A DNA stretch of 13,909 nucleotides from JBMOPD01 sp049323615 (GCA_049323615.1 JBMOPD010000013.1:1-13909); one strand, 5' to 3'. Shown: positions 1 to 7,196, counted from the stretch's first letter. Program-made: numbers and translations. Notes: generated by a model from the letters alone, not told the origin.

Positions 1-143
1 GGTTACTTTACCAATTACCTAAAACTGAGCGGTGTTCCTCTTTTTTTGCTAAAAATTTTACAGATTTTTCGGCATTTCAGCCCTTGTGTTCACTGGTTTT
101 TGGGTTTCTACTTACCGGATATAAGTTAAACTACCTCCCGTTG
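1..143. other. Non-coding stretch downstream of the stalk-protein gene
   Basis: AT-rich sequence after the stop codon of the stalk-domain gene. I see no start codon with a ribosome binding site, no RNA gene and no convincing intrinsic terminator. A GGGAGGT-like motif on the minus strand near 131-139 is not followed by a usable start codon at normal spacing. Confidence 0.5.
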
Positions 144-1073
144 TTATTTATACCACACAGTAATCTCTACTCCGCGGGAACCCCAACCGGAAGTAACACC
201 AATTTTCTTTTCGTTTGACTCCCACGTTTTGTAATTTAATTCTTGCCTGATATCCGTCTTTTGTTTCACGTAGGCCATTACTTCGTCAACCATCTTGCTG
301 TCAAACTTCTGGGAGAGGATGTACTCGGCGTCGTTCCACTGGCTCTCCAGGTCACCTTTGGTCAGGTCGATGCCGAAGTCGAGTTCACAATTGTGTGGAG
401 CGCCCGGCCCGAGTTCTTTAATATCTTTGGGAATAGCCAACTTCGTCTCCTTCGGGATCTGGTACCCGGCCCGTGTGGTAAAGGTCTCCCCCTGCACCGC
501 CGGCGGTTGTACCACCCCGTTCAGGTAATCCACCGCCGCGCTCACGTCCGGTTTTGTTTCTCCCGCCGGCCAGCATATCACGACCTGGGTGGCTCCATCC
601 CAGTCTACCTGGTAGCCCAACCCCTCGGCAACGTACCGGGCCGGGAGGAAGGTCCGGTCATTGGTCAATACCGGGGCCACGTCGATGGTTTTCGCCTGGC
701 CATTGCTGACCACATGGGCTTTGTCGATGGTCATCTGAAGGGTGGCGTTGCCCTTCAGGGTAGCCGTCCGGTTATCGTTGTCCCAGGTGATCTTGCTGTC
801 GTCGAGGCCCAGGGCGTTGCCTAAGAACCGTACCGGAACAAACGTGCGATCGTCCCGGATGAACGGGGCCACGTCCATCTTTACACCAGGGGTCTGGCCA
901 TCGACCACGTAGTAGGGCACCCCAATCTTAAATACCACGGACTTAACCAGCTTTTGGTTTTCGTACACGTTGACGGTTTCCTGGCCGGCATGGGCCGGGG
1001 TAATATATTTTAGGTTAATAGTCAGAAGAGCCAAGAATATTACTATACCTGTGAAAATGAGTAAACGCCTCAT
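144..1073 (-). CDS. Exported protein with copper-amine-oxidase N-terminal (stalk) domain
   Basis: 309-aa protein exported or anchored outside the membrane. Residues 1-29 form a signal sequence: MRR, a hydrophobic core at about 5-20, then a PAHAG cleavage-like site. Residues about 30-170 hold two copies of the stalk-domain pattern, 'DDRTFVPVRFLGNALG' (74-89) with 'ITWDND', and 'NDRTFLPARYVAEGLG' (138-153) with 'VDWDG'. This matches the 'copper amine oxidase N-terminal domain' family (PF07833), which despite its name is a non-enzymatic surface module common in clostridial and other Firmicute secreted proteins. Residues about 175-309 match nothing I recognise. The ATG lies 4 nt after the PIN-gene stop, and only a weak purine-rich site (AGAAGAGA) precedes it, so translation is probably coupled to the toxin gene. 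The domain call is firm. The role is unknown; surface or wall attachment is possible. Confidence 0.87.
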   Translation of the reverse strand: MRRLLIFTGIVIFLALLTINLKYITPAHAGQETVNVYENQKLVKSVVFKIGVPYYVVDGQTPGVKMDVAPFIRDDRTFVPVRFLGNALGLDDSKITWDNDNRTATLKGNATLQMTIDKAHVVSNGQAKTIDVAPVLTNDRTFLPARYVAEGLGYQVDWDGATQVVICWPAGETKPDVSAAVDYLNGVVQPPAVQGETFTTRAGYQIPKETKLAIPKDIKELGPGAPHNCELDFGIDLTKGDLESQWNDAEYILSQKFDSKMVDEVMAYVKQKTDIRQELNYKTWESNEKKIGVTSGWGSRGVEITVWYK

Positions 1074-1077
1074 AAAT

Positions 1078-1491
1078 CTACATCTCTTCTTTTTGAATAA
1101 TTTGTAAGAATTCAGGTGCCCTTAAAATTTTAATTCCCCCATAATGGCATAGGCTCAGAAGATGCTTGTCACCGGTAACAATATAACTGGCCTTTCCCTC
1201 TATGGCGCATTCAATAATTCTGTTGTCATCAGGATCGTCAGCTATAACATACAACTTTTGCGAAGGATTTACCAAAACAACATTGGGTAGCAAACGTCCA
1301 ATAAATCCATCAATTTCATTATTGGTAAATCCAAATTTGGGGTATTTACTTACCCGGTATAACTCACTCAGTATTTGTGCTGAAAGACAGAGTTCCAGCC
1401 GGGATTCCAATACCATTTCAATAACGGCAGCCTCCGCGCCGTTCCAGCCCAGTGATGAAATGAGCACGTTCGTATCTACGGTGATTCTCAT
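1078..1491 (-). CDS. PIN-domain toxin (VapC-like putative ribonuclease)
   Basis: 137-aa PIN-domain protein and likely toxin of a type II toxin-antitoxin pair. PIN toxins are Mg-dependent RNases. The acidic residues expected for the active site are visible: D6 in 'VDTNVLISS', E43 in 'LSELYRV', D88/D89 in 'DDPDDNRIIECA', and D108 in 'IVTGDKHLL'. The 'DPDDNRIIECAIEGKASYIVTGDKHLL' stretch (two pieces, about 86-112) is typical of the COG1569-type PIN family. The length is normal and the gene is intact. Its ATG overlaps the antitoxin stop as ATGA, the standard translationally coupled layout of these pairs. The target RNA cannot be told from sequence. Role as the toxin partner of the AbrB-type gene is inferred from family and position. 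Confidence 0.9.
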   Translation of the reverse strand: MRITVDTNVLISSLGWNGAEAAVIEMVLESRLELCLSAQILSELYRVSKYPKFGFTNNEIDGFIGRLLPNVVLVNPSQKLYVIADDPDDNRIIECAIEGKASYIVTGDKHLLSLCHYGGIKILRAPEFLQIIQKEEM

Positions 1492-1751
1492 CTTTTGTTA
1501 TCTCCACGCGCCCATGCGATAGCAGCTTCAACGTCATCAGGGGTAATTCCTTCCTTCTGGAACCTTTCCCTGATTGGTTTGGCGAACTCCTCAAAATCAT
1601 TGGCTGGCATCATTTTTTTTATTTCTACCCTGGAACCTCTTCTCTCAAAGAGTATATAGTCACCTTCTTTAATCTTTAACACCTTCCTCAATTCCATCGG
1701 AACTGTTACCTGTCCCTTGGCAGTTATTTTGGCAATAAAATATTCGTCCAT
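1488..1751 (-). CDS. AbrB/MazE/SpoVT-type DNA-binding antitoxin
   Basis: 87-aa swapped-hairpin AbrB-type protein. Residues 1-46 hold the family signature 'AKITAKGQVTVPMELRKVL' followed by 'KEGDYILFERRGSRVEIKK'. The C-terminal half (about 50-87) is acidic and helical and is the likely toxin-binding arm. Antitoxins of this type bind the PIN toxin and usually repress their own operon as a toxin complex. The start is supported by a GAGGTG site (1758-1763) about 6 nt upstream. The promoter and a direct repeat that could be its operator lie immediately upstream (1772-1814). The gene overlaps the toxin gene by 4 nt (ATGA). Confidence 0.9.
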   Translation of the reverse strand: MDEYFIAKITAKGQVTVPMELRKVLKIKEGDYILFERRGSRVEIKKMMPANDFEEFAKPIRERFQKEGITPDDVEAAIAWARGDNKR

Positions 1752-1771
1752 GCCTTACACCTCAGTAATAT

Positions 1772-1814
1772 TTTCTTACTATCATTATATCACCAACTTT
1801 CTTACTATCAATAT
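1772..1814 (-). repeat. 17-bp direct repeat over the promoter, candidate operator
   Basis: Two copies of a 17-bp sequence (1772-1788 and 1798-1814) match at 16 of 17 positions and start 26 bp apart. The shared core on the minus strand is TGATAGTAAGAAA. One copy covers the -35 box and the other overlaps the -10 box and runs downstream of it. A further dyad, AGTAA (1764-1768) / TTACT (1776-1780), touches the downstream copy. This arrangement fits binding of the AbrB-type antitoxin for autorepression, though binding itself is inferred. Confidence 0.65.
1784..1811 (-). promoter_or_regulatory. Sigma-A-type promoter of the antitoxin-toxin-stalk unit
   Basis: On the minus strand, TTGATA (1806-1811) and a perfect TATAAT (1784-1789) are separated by 16 bp. 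They lie 33 bp upstream of the antitoxin ATG and its ribosome binding site, in the 88-bp gap after the MinD/GGDEF gene. This is the clearest promoter in the window and makes the antitoxin-toxin-stalk genes a separate transcription unit. Confidence 0.75.
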
Positions 1815-1839
1815 TTGTTATCCTTATTGCGGCAAACTG

Positions 1840-3537
1840 TTAGCCAAAAAGCCCAGTAAACAGCATTTGCCAAAACTCGGTAACAAATTTGGCCGTCGTG
1901 TTTAGGGTAGAGCTGCTTTTCCCGATCAGGTTCAAGAAATAATTAATTATCCAGACACCCATGGAGAATATGATCATCACTCCCAGGACGTTGAATAGGC
2001 CCCCGAAAACCTGTCCCATCATTTGAAAAACACTTTCTTTTTCTTTTTGAAGAGAGGTGCCCAAGGGCTGTAGGAGTGTCAACGGCTGAATGCTAGCGGC
2101 AGGCTGGACACCCCGAACATCTGCATCCGATATCCGGCCGGCACACTTCACTTTCTCGGCGTACATCGCCCTATCCGCAGCCTTGATGGCCTCCGGCAAA
2201 TCATCATAACCTTCCCCTGCGGCAATCCCTGCCGAAAAACCCACCTTTAGGTTCCCGGTATCCGGCGCGTCCCTCTCCCAGGCAGCCCGTAAGTTGGACA
2301 CCACTTTTTCCGCGCCCTTAGGAGAAGTATTCGGCAAGATCAGCAGGAACTCGTCTCCTCCGTAACGCACGGCCAAGTCCTGGCCCTTCAGATTAGCCAT
2401 CAAGACTTTACCAAAGGTGGCCAATACTCGATCCCCGGCTGCATGCCCCAGTATGTCGTTTATCGGCTTAAACTTATCTAAATCAATGAATACTGCAACA
2501 TATGCCCCAATCGGACGGTAATCTTGCAAAACCCGCCGGGTGTAGCAGCCTGTTAATTCGTCTATATTTGACTGTTCAATAGATTTTGAAGCACCTAAGG
2601 TTTTGATTTGTTCGCGGCTATTTGTTTCACCTCCGTCTTCTTTCATCTCGGGAACAAACAGACGATCTTTAGAATTTCTTTTATGTTTGAAAAAACTTTT
2701 CAGTAAGCAGAAAATATTACCAATCCGATCTTTTATCCCCTTGGGCATTTGACTCATATCAACCACAGAGTCCGCAGATGTTGATTGTTGCTGTTGTTCT
2801 ACATGCAGTTCTTCCTCTTCTTCACTTAAAGAAAAGCTGCTGGTATTAAACAAATCCTTTGATAACTGGCAGAGCGACGAATAGGCCTTGCCTTTGCCGT
2901 TTAACACCTGAGGTAAACGTCTTTTAATAGCGACTTTGGCACCTATCGGGTCATCCGGAATTTCCAGGTATTCTTCAAAGCCAAACCAGCGGGCAACGTC
3001 TCGTGGGTGATAATAGGCGCCTTTAGATACCCTGTTCACCACCAGGCGTAGGTTCGATTTCTGGTTCAGCTCTCGCCTCTTATGGTCGGGGATTGCCTGC
3101 AGGCACCTCTGAGACGGTTCCGCTACTAGCACGGTCATGTTGGACACGGCCATAGCGGAATCGATGTAGGGTAGGAAAATGTCTCCCCCCGCATCAATAA
3201 CTATAAAATCAAAGTAGGCGTAATTATTTATCAGTTCATCAATCTGGCAGGATGCCTTCTCCTGCCCTTCAGCCTCCTGTATTGGCCCAGGAAGCACTGA
3301 CAAGCCGAATTTTGTAGTGAGTAAGAATTCGCCCTGGTATTCACGCCAGGTGATCGTTGTTGGATATACCGTCTCTTTCGCAGCCTCACTCAGGAATAAT
3401 TCCCCGAGTATGCCCCGGCAGCTTAAGTCTATCAGTAAAGTTTTTGCATTCTGAGATAGCCAGGCAGCTACGTTGGAAGCCGTAAAAGTTGCTCCGGCAT
3501 CCGGTACTGCTGCAATAACGGTAATGATTTCAGGCAT
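1840..3537 (-). CDS. MinD/TadZ-like pseudo-ATPase fused to GGDEF diguanylate cyclase and membrane anchor
   Basis: 565-aa three-part protein. Residues 1 to about 230 have the MinD/CpaE-TadZ fold pattern: N-terminal beta strand, a P-loop region reading 'AAVPDAGATFTASNVA' (9-24), 'TLLIDLS' (33-39), 'FDFIVIDAGGD' (109-119) and 'LVVNRV' (165-170). Both P-loop lysines of the KGGxGKT motif are missing (V11 and A16), so ATP hydrolysis is doubtful. Residues about 235-320 are an acidic/Gln-rich linker. Residues about 326-465 are a GGDEF domain with DELTG, 'FIDLDKFKPIND', 'GHAAGD' and RYGGDEF (391-397). These are the residues needed to make c-di-GMP. The inhibitory I-site RxxD is KGQD (384-387). A transmembrane helix spans about 508-537. 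ATG is preceded by GGAGGG (3544-3549). The gene follows the wall-hydrolase gene by 49 bp. A role in placing or regulating the transfer machine is inference. Confidence 0.88.
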   Translation of the reverse strand: MPEIITVIAAVPDAGATFTASNVAAWLSQNAKTLLIDLSCRGILGELFLSEAAKETVYPTTITWREYQGEFLLTTKFGLSVLPGPIQEAEGQEKASCQIDELINNYAYFDFIVIDAGGDIFLPYIDSAMAVSNMTVLVAEPSQRCLQAIPDHKRRELNQKSNLRLVVNRVSKGAYYHPRDVARWFGFEEYLEIPDDPIGAKVAIKRRLPQVLNGKGKAYSSLCQLSKDLFNTSSFSLSEEEEELHVEQQQQSTSADSVVDMSQMPKGIKDRIGNIFCLLKSFFKHKRNSKDRLFVPEMKEDGGETNSREQIKTLGASKSIEQSNIDELTGCYTRRVLQDYRPIGAYVAVFIDLDKFKPINDILGHAAGDRVLATFGKVLMANLKGQDLAVRYGGDEFLLILPNTSPKGAEKVVSNLRAAWERDAPDTGNLKVGFSAGIAAGEGYDDLPEAIKAADRAMYAEKVKCAGRISDADVRGVQPAASIQPLTLLQPLGTSLQKEKESVFQMMGQVFGGLFNVLGVMIIFSMGVWIINYFLNLIGKSSSTLNTTAKFVTEFWQMLFTGLFG

Positions 3538-3586
3538 ATGCTTCCCTCCAGTTACATCCTCCCCTCAAATGCGCCACCTCATTATT

Positions 3587-4612
3587 CTAGCTATTCCCTG
3601 AAGGTGCCGCCAACCACTCCTCGGGATTGCAGGGCTGCCCGTTTACGTACACGGAAAAGTGCAGGTGAGGCCCGGTGGAAAGCCCGGTGGTTCCCACGTA
3701 GCCGATCACCTGGCCTGACTTCACGTAATCCCCATTCTGAATTATCACCCCGGACAGGTGGGCATAGAGGGTCCGGCAGCCGCCGTGGTTCAAAACCACA
3801 CAAAGCCCGTAGCCGCCCTTTTGCCGGTCCCAGTCCACCCGTCCGTCCTGCACGGCGAACACGGGCGTCCCCTCCGGCGCCGGTATATCTATCCCGTCGT
3901 GAAAATGATATCTCTGCTGGATGGGGTGCATCCTGGTACCGTAATCGGATTCTATTCTTATATACTGTGCCGGAAGCGGCCACAGGCCGTTTCCCACCGG
4001 CAGCATGGTGGACGAATATTGAGCAGCGAAATCCATTACCTCGTTCACATACCAGTCTGCATGATTGTAGCAAAATATCGCGCCACGTGGATCGTCGGCA
4101 AAACCGTTTGATTTCAGCATGTTTGCCGCCGAAAACACGGCGTCCCAGGGGTTGTAAGGGTCACAGGCGCCGTCGTTGTCCCCGTCCTGCTTGTACCTTT
4201 CGAAGGTAGCCGGCATAAACTGCATGAATCCAACGGCGCCCGCGTCAGATACTCTCGTGTTCTTTCCGAACTCGGTTTCTATTCGACATATAGCCGCAAG
4301 AACCGCCCAGGACACGCCGTATTTTTCCTGCGCCTTGATAAATATGGGCAGGTATTGGGTGGGGATATCCGCCACAGCAAAAGCCGTGGGCGCACCGGAC
4401 TTGAATCCGTAATCTTTCCCCCCGCCCAATCCGGATATTACAGTTGAAAACAGTAAAAAGCATGCTGTGAAAACCATCACTGACAGTACGGCAATAATTA
4501 GAAATACTTGTTCTGTTTTGATTACGATCTTTTCTCTCTCTCCCCTTGAAGAGGCAACCCGCTTTACCGTGCCACCAAGCTTTAGTGCTGCTGTTATTAA
4601 CCGGGGATTCAA
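3587..4612 (-). CDS. Lytic transglycosylase plus M23 peptidase, conjugation-associated wall hydrolase
   Basis: Dual-activity peptidoglycan hydrolase, 341 aa from the proposed TTG start. One membrane helix (about 35-59) is followed by a lysozyme-like transglycosylase domain (about 80-200) with catalytic Glu in 'ICRIETEFGKN' (E112) and 'GAVGFMQFMPATF'. An M23 metallopeptidase domain follows (about 205-335) with zinc and catalytic residues in 'HDGIDI' (H238, D242), 'LYAHL' (H285) and 'GPHLHF' (H316, H318). It plays the part of VirB1 or of Tn916 Orf14/CwlT, opening the cell wall for the transfer channel, but the second domain is M23 rather than NlpC/P60. The frame is open to an ATG at 4783, which would overlap the VirB6-like gene by 125 nt and run through a terminator hairpin. 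GAGGTGG then six bases before TTG at 4612 supports the shorter form. The start is moderately certain, the domains very certain. Confidence 0.9.
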   Translation of the reverse strand: MNPRLITAALKLGGTVKRVASSRGEREKIVIKTEQVFLIIAVLSVMVFTACFLLFSTVISGLGGGKDYGFKSGAPTAFAVADIPTQYLPIFIKAQEKYGVSWAVLAAICRIETEFGKNTRVSDAGAVGFMQFMPATFERYKQDGDNDGACDPYNPWDAVFSAANMLKSNGFADDPRGAIFCYNHADWYVNEVMDFAAQYSSTMLPVGNGLWPLPAQYIRIESDYGTRMHPIQQRYHFHDGIDIPAPEGTPVFAVQDGRVDWDRQKGGYGLCVVLNHGGCRTLYAHLSGVIIQNGDYVKSGQVIGYVGTTGLSTGPHLHFSVYVNGQPCNPEEWLAAPSGNS

Positions 4613-4625
4613 AAAAACCACCTCT
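4610..4625 (-). promoter_or_regulatory. Ribosome binding site and TTG start of the wall-hydrolase gene
   Basis: On the minus strand GAGGTGG (about 4619-4625) is followed by a T-run and TTG (4612-4610) at 6-nt spacing. It lies just downstream of the hairpin after the VirB6-like gene. It is the only well-placed binding site between that hairpin and the membrane helix of the hydrolase. Confidence 0.55.
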
Positions 4626-4630
4626 ACACT

Positions 4631-4660
4631 AAAAAGAAAAGACCCGGAAAACGGGTCCTT
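4631..4660 (-). terminator. Intrinsic terminator directly after the VirB6-like gene
   Basis: On the minus strand GACCCG-TTTTC-CGGGTC (4657-4641) forms a 6-bp GC-rich stem, which can extend through a G.T wobble and two A-T pairs. It is followed by TTTTCTTTTT (4640-4631). The stem begins right at the TAA of the VirB6-like gene and ends before the TTG of the hydrolase gene. It probably terminates or attenuates transcription between the channel genes and the hydrolase/GGDEF genes. Confidence 0.75.
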
Positions 4661-7196
4661 AACGCAAACGAGACCTTGGAATATATGGCAACTTTTTTGT
4701 TTTTCCCGGTACTGGTGGATTGTTCCTGTGGTGGGAAAAGGTCTGATCGTGTTCATTTTGTCTTGGCCGCCCTGCCTCGACACGCCTTTCCTCTTGTTTT
4801 GATACAGAAGCTCCCTTGTATGGGCCGGGACTTGTTTTTGAAAAGTGTTTTGGCCCTTCCGTCAAATTACCATTTTTGATGCCAGCTTCTGTTTTACCCG
4901 GGGAGGCACCAGACAGCCCTTCCTGGTTTGCCGGCGCAGTTGCCGGTATCACGGAAACGGGCATGACGCTAGTCGGGCCGGGAGCAACTGCTTCACCAAC
5001 TTTCGATGCGCCGACGCCGGAAGCATGGGTAACTGTTTGCACTTCCCCCTCTAAAAAATCATTTGCTTTTCCGACAATAGCGGCCCCCACGGCCGCCGCA
5101 ACCCCCATAGCTCCGACTGCGGTACCGGCAGAACCCGCCGCACCGGTTGCGCCCGTACCCTTACCGGCTGCAGCTCCGACGTCAGCCTTGGCAACACCAG
5201 CTGCGCTACCCGCACCCCGGGGCACTGCACGGGCGACGTCCAGGATACCGCCTGAATCACGGGGGCCTGGAGAGCGCACTATTGCATCCCGGCCGGACTC
5301 TCCCGAACCCCCTTCCGGAAGCCCTTTAAACGGGTAATCCTTGGGTGGCTGCCCTTCCCACGCTTTATCGCGGCCGGCTTCCGGATCAATATCTATTGTT
5401 GTATAGCCGTGTCGATTACCACTTCTCCTGTAACCCCCGGGCCCCGGGACGCTTATTTCAGGCCAGCCGCCGCCAGGTGGTGGAGGCGGTTGATTCGCAC
5501 CTCCTCCATAATTATCATGTTTATCATCTCCATCACCCCCGCGCCTCCTGGAAAACGCCCAGTCTGACAATATGTCCGTAATACCCAGCTTTCTGGCCAG
5601 AGCAGTATTGGCCGCCATGATTTTTTCCAGGGGAATGTTGCTGCGGTAATTCAAGGCCTTGTTCTGTACCGATTCCAATACCATGTTTAAAAATTTCTTC
5701 CTGTATATCGCCGCGGCAAAAAATATCAGGGCCGCAACAACCATCGCCGCACCCAGGTTATGGTTGATCAGTGCATTGGAAAAGGCTGTACCTGTAACCA
5801 GAACCAGCGATAAATAAAGTCCGTAGACCAGCTTAACCATGAAAAATCCCAGTAATGTACGGAAATACTTGGCTGCAAACGACCATCCGGCATTGGGCAC
5901 CATCATGGCAAAAAGGGGCAAAGGCAGAAACAACAGTAACGGGGCCAGGATCACTTGGCAAATAACTATACTCAGGCCCACAAACGCGGCCAGTAAAGCG
6001 AAGCCTACCGCCGGCAGCAATGTAAAGAGGGCCGTCTTAAGGTGTTGCGTCGCACTCCCCGGCGAGAACCCCACCATGGTTCCTTCGTGGCTTCCGTGAT
6101 CTATGTCCTTGCCGTCAAAAACCCATAAGTACTTTTTATTCAGCCGGCCCAGCGCTTCGGCCACCGCGTCCCGGCCTTCACCGGTGGAACCCAGTAAAAG
6201 GGTGTCCAGGCGCATGCCCGGCTTGATCTTGTCCTGGCTTTCCCTCGGAAATACACTCTTATTGAGTATGTCGTACTCCCCCTGGGTGAGCGTTAACCTG
6301 CTTTCGTCAATAGTTCCGAATTGGGCCAGCGCCCATGGCTTGGCCACAATCAACTGCCAGGTGGTCTGCCCGGCGGCCACCAGACCTCTATCCACCGGGT
6401 CGTCGATGTTCACCCGTTGACCAGCGAAGGTATATCTCCCGGTGGTGGCCAGGAATACACCGGCCAGGGAATCCGTGGCTTCGGCTGTTTTACTTATGAT
6501 TTGCCGGGCATTGGCAATAAAGAAAAAAACCCCGCCAACCGCCAATACAGCTACCAATAGAGCGCTCAGGGCCGACATGGCCTGTCCACGGAGAATGCTG
6601 GATATGCCGTAAACCAGCAGAATAATCAGGCCGATGGAAATCATGATTTGTGCCAGGTCGCTTCCGGGAGAAAATATCTCCGCCATCCCTTCGGACACCC
6701 AGCCGATCATGCCCGAAATTATACTCGTATGAAAGGCCAACACCATTATGTTGTTGGAGATTCGAACCAGCGTCTTGGTTATTGAAAAAAACATGTTGGC
6801 CATAAACTCAACGGTCGAATACAGAGCCTTTTCCGCCATCACTCCCAGGCCCGGAAACTTGTCAGGCGGAGCATGGTGAAAAACGTATCGACCCTCAGGC
6901 CAATTCTCCCAGATGGCATTTTCCGGACTGGCGATCTGGGCCATGCCTGCACTGGCAGCCCCGGCTCCCACCACCAACACTCCAAACGGGCCGCTTGCAG
7001 CAACGGCTCCCGGGGCGACGGCCATTGAACTCAGGGAAAAAATGCTGAACATCTGTCCTTCGATATCCTTTTCCGCACGGATGTCCCCCTGCAGGTTCCA
7101 CTGTTCCGCAGGCTGGTCGCCTATAGCAGCAAGGGCCGGCCGGGTCATGGCCAGAAGAAGAAAAACCGCCAGTAAGCCGGAGATTACCTTTCTCAT
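4659..7196 (-). CDS. VirB6-like polytopic membrane protein of the conjugation channel
   Basis: 845-aa inner-membrane channel component. It has a cleavable-looking signal sequence (1-23, ending 'PALAA'). Hydrophobic segments lie at about 60-90, 180-200, 205-230, 385-410, 412-432, 445-470 and 478-497. The pattern 'W...VAKPWALAQFG' (280-294) is familiar from the Gram-positive VirB6 relatives (Tn916 Orf15, TcpH, the CD3337/EF1877 group). After about residue 550 the protein becomes a long soluble tail rich in Gly, Pro and Ala, with a Pro run near 570 and Ala/Gly-rich stretches at 660-710, and ends basic. The start ATG overlaps the AAA+ gene stop as ATGA, with a G-rich binding site before it. A terminator hairpin follows the stop. 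VirB6-type proteins form part of the membrane pore. The family call rests on topology, the motif and gene order. Confidence 0.85.
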   Translation of the reverse strand: MRKVISGLLAVFLLLAMTRPALAAIGDQPAEQWNLQGDIRAEKDIEGQMFSIFSLSSMAVAPGAVAASGPFGVLVVGAGAASAGMAQIASPENAIWENWPEGRYVFHHAPPDKFPGLGVMAEKALYSTVEFMANMFFSITKTLVRISNNIMVLAFHTSIISGMIGWVSEGMAEIFSPGSDLAQIMISIGLIILLVYGISSILRGQAMSALSALLVAVLAVGGVFFFIANARQIISKTAEATDSLAGVFLATTGRYTFAGQRVNIDDPVDRGLVAAGQTTWQLIVAKPWALAQFGTIDESRLTLTQGEYDILNKSVFPRESQDKIKPGMRLDTLLLGSTGEGRDAVAEALGRLNKKYLWVFDGKDIDHGSHEGTMVGFSPGSATQHLKTALFTLLPAVGFALLAAFVGLSIVICQVILAPLLLFLPLPLFAMMVPNAGWSFAAKYFRTLLGFFMVKLVYGLYLSLVLVTGTAFSNALINHNLGAAMVVAALIFFAAAIYRKKFLNMVLESVQNKALNYRSNIPLEKIMAANTALARKLGITDILSDWAFSRRRGGDGDDKHDNYGGGANQPPPPPGGGWPEISVPGPGGYRRSGNRHGYTTIDIDPEAGRDKAWEGQPPKDYPFKGLPEGGSGESGRDAIVRSPGPRDSGGILDVARAVPRGAGSAAGVAKADVGAAAGKGTGATGAAGSAGTAVGAMGVAAAVGAAIVGKANDFLEGEVQTVTHASGVGASKVGEAVAPGPTSVMPVSVIPATAPANQEGLSGASPGKTEAGIKNGNLTEGPKHFSKTSPGPYKGASVSKQEERRVEAGRPRQNEHDQTFSHHRNNPPVPGKTKKLPYIPRSRLR

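Noticed and set aside
243..824. 193-aa plus-strand frame
   Set aside because: Antisense shadow of the stalk-domain gene. There is no binding site, and the clear domain is on the other strand.
3538..3586. Tiny leader frame (TTG, 12 codons) before the MinD/GGDEF gene, with a GAGGTGG site upstream
   Set aside because: Too short to support. Purine-rich sequence near a true binding site produces such frames easily.
4816..5337. 173-aa Pro/Ala-rich plus-strand frame
   Set aside because: Mirror of the low-complexity GC-rich tail of the VirB6-like gene. The biased composition comes from the opposite strand.
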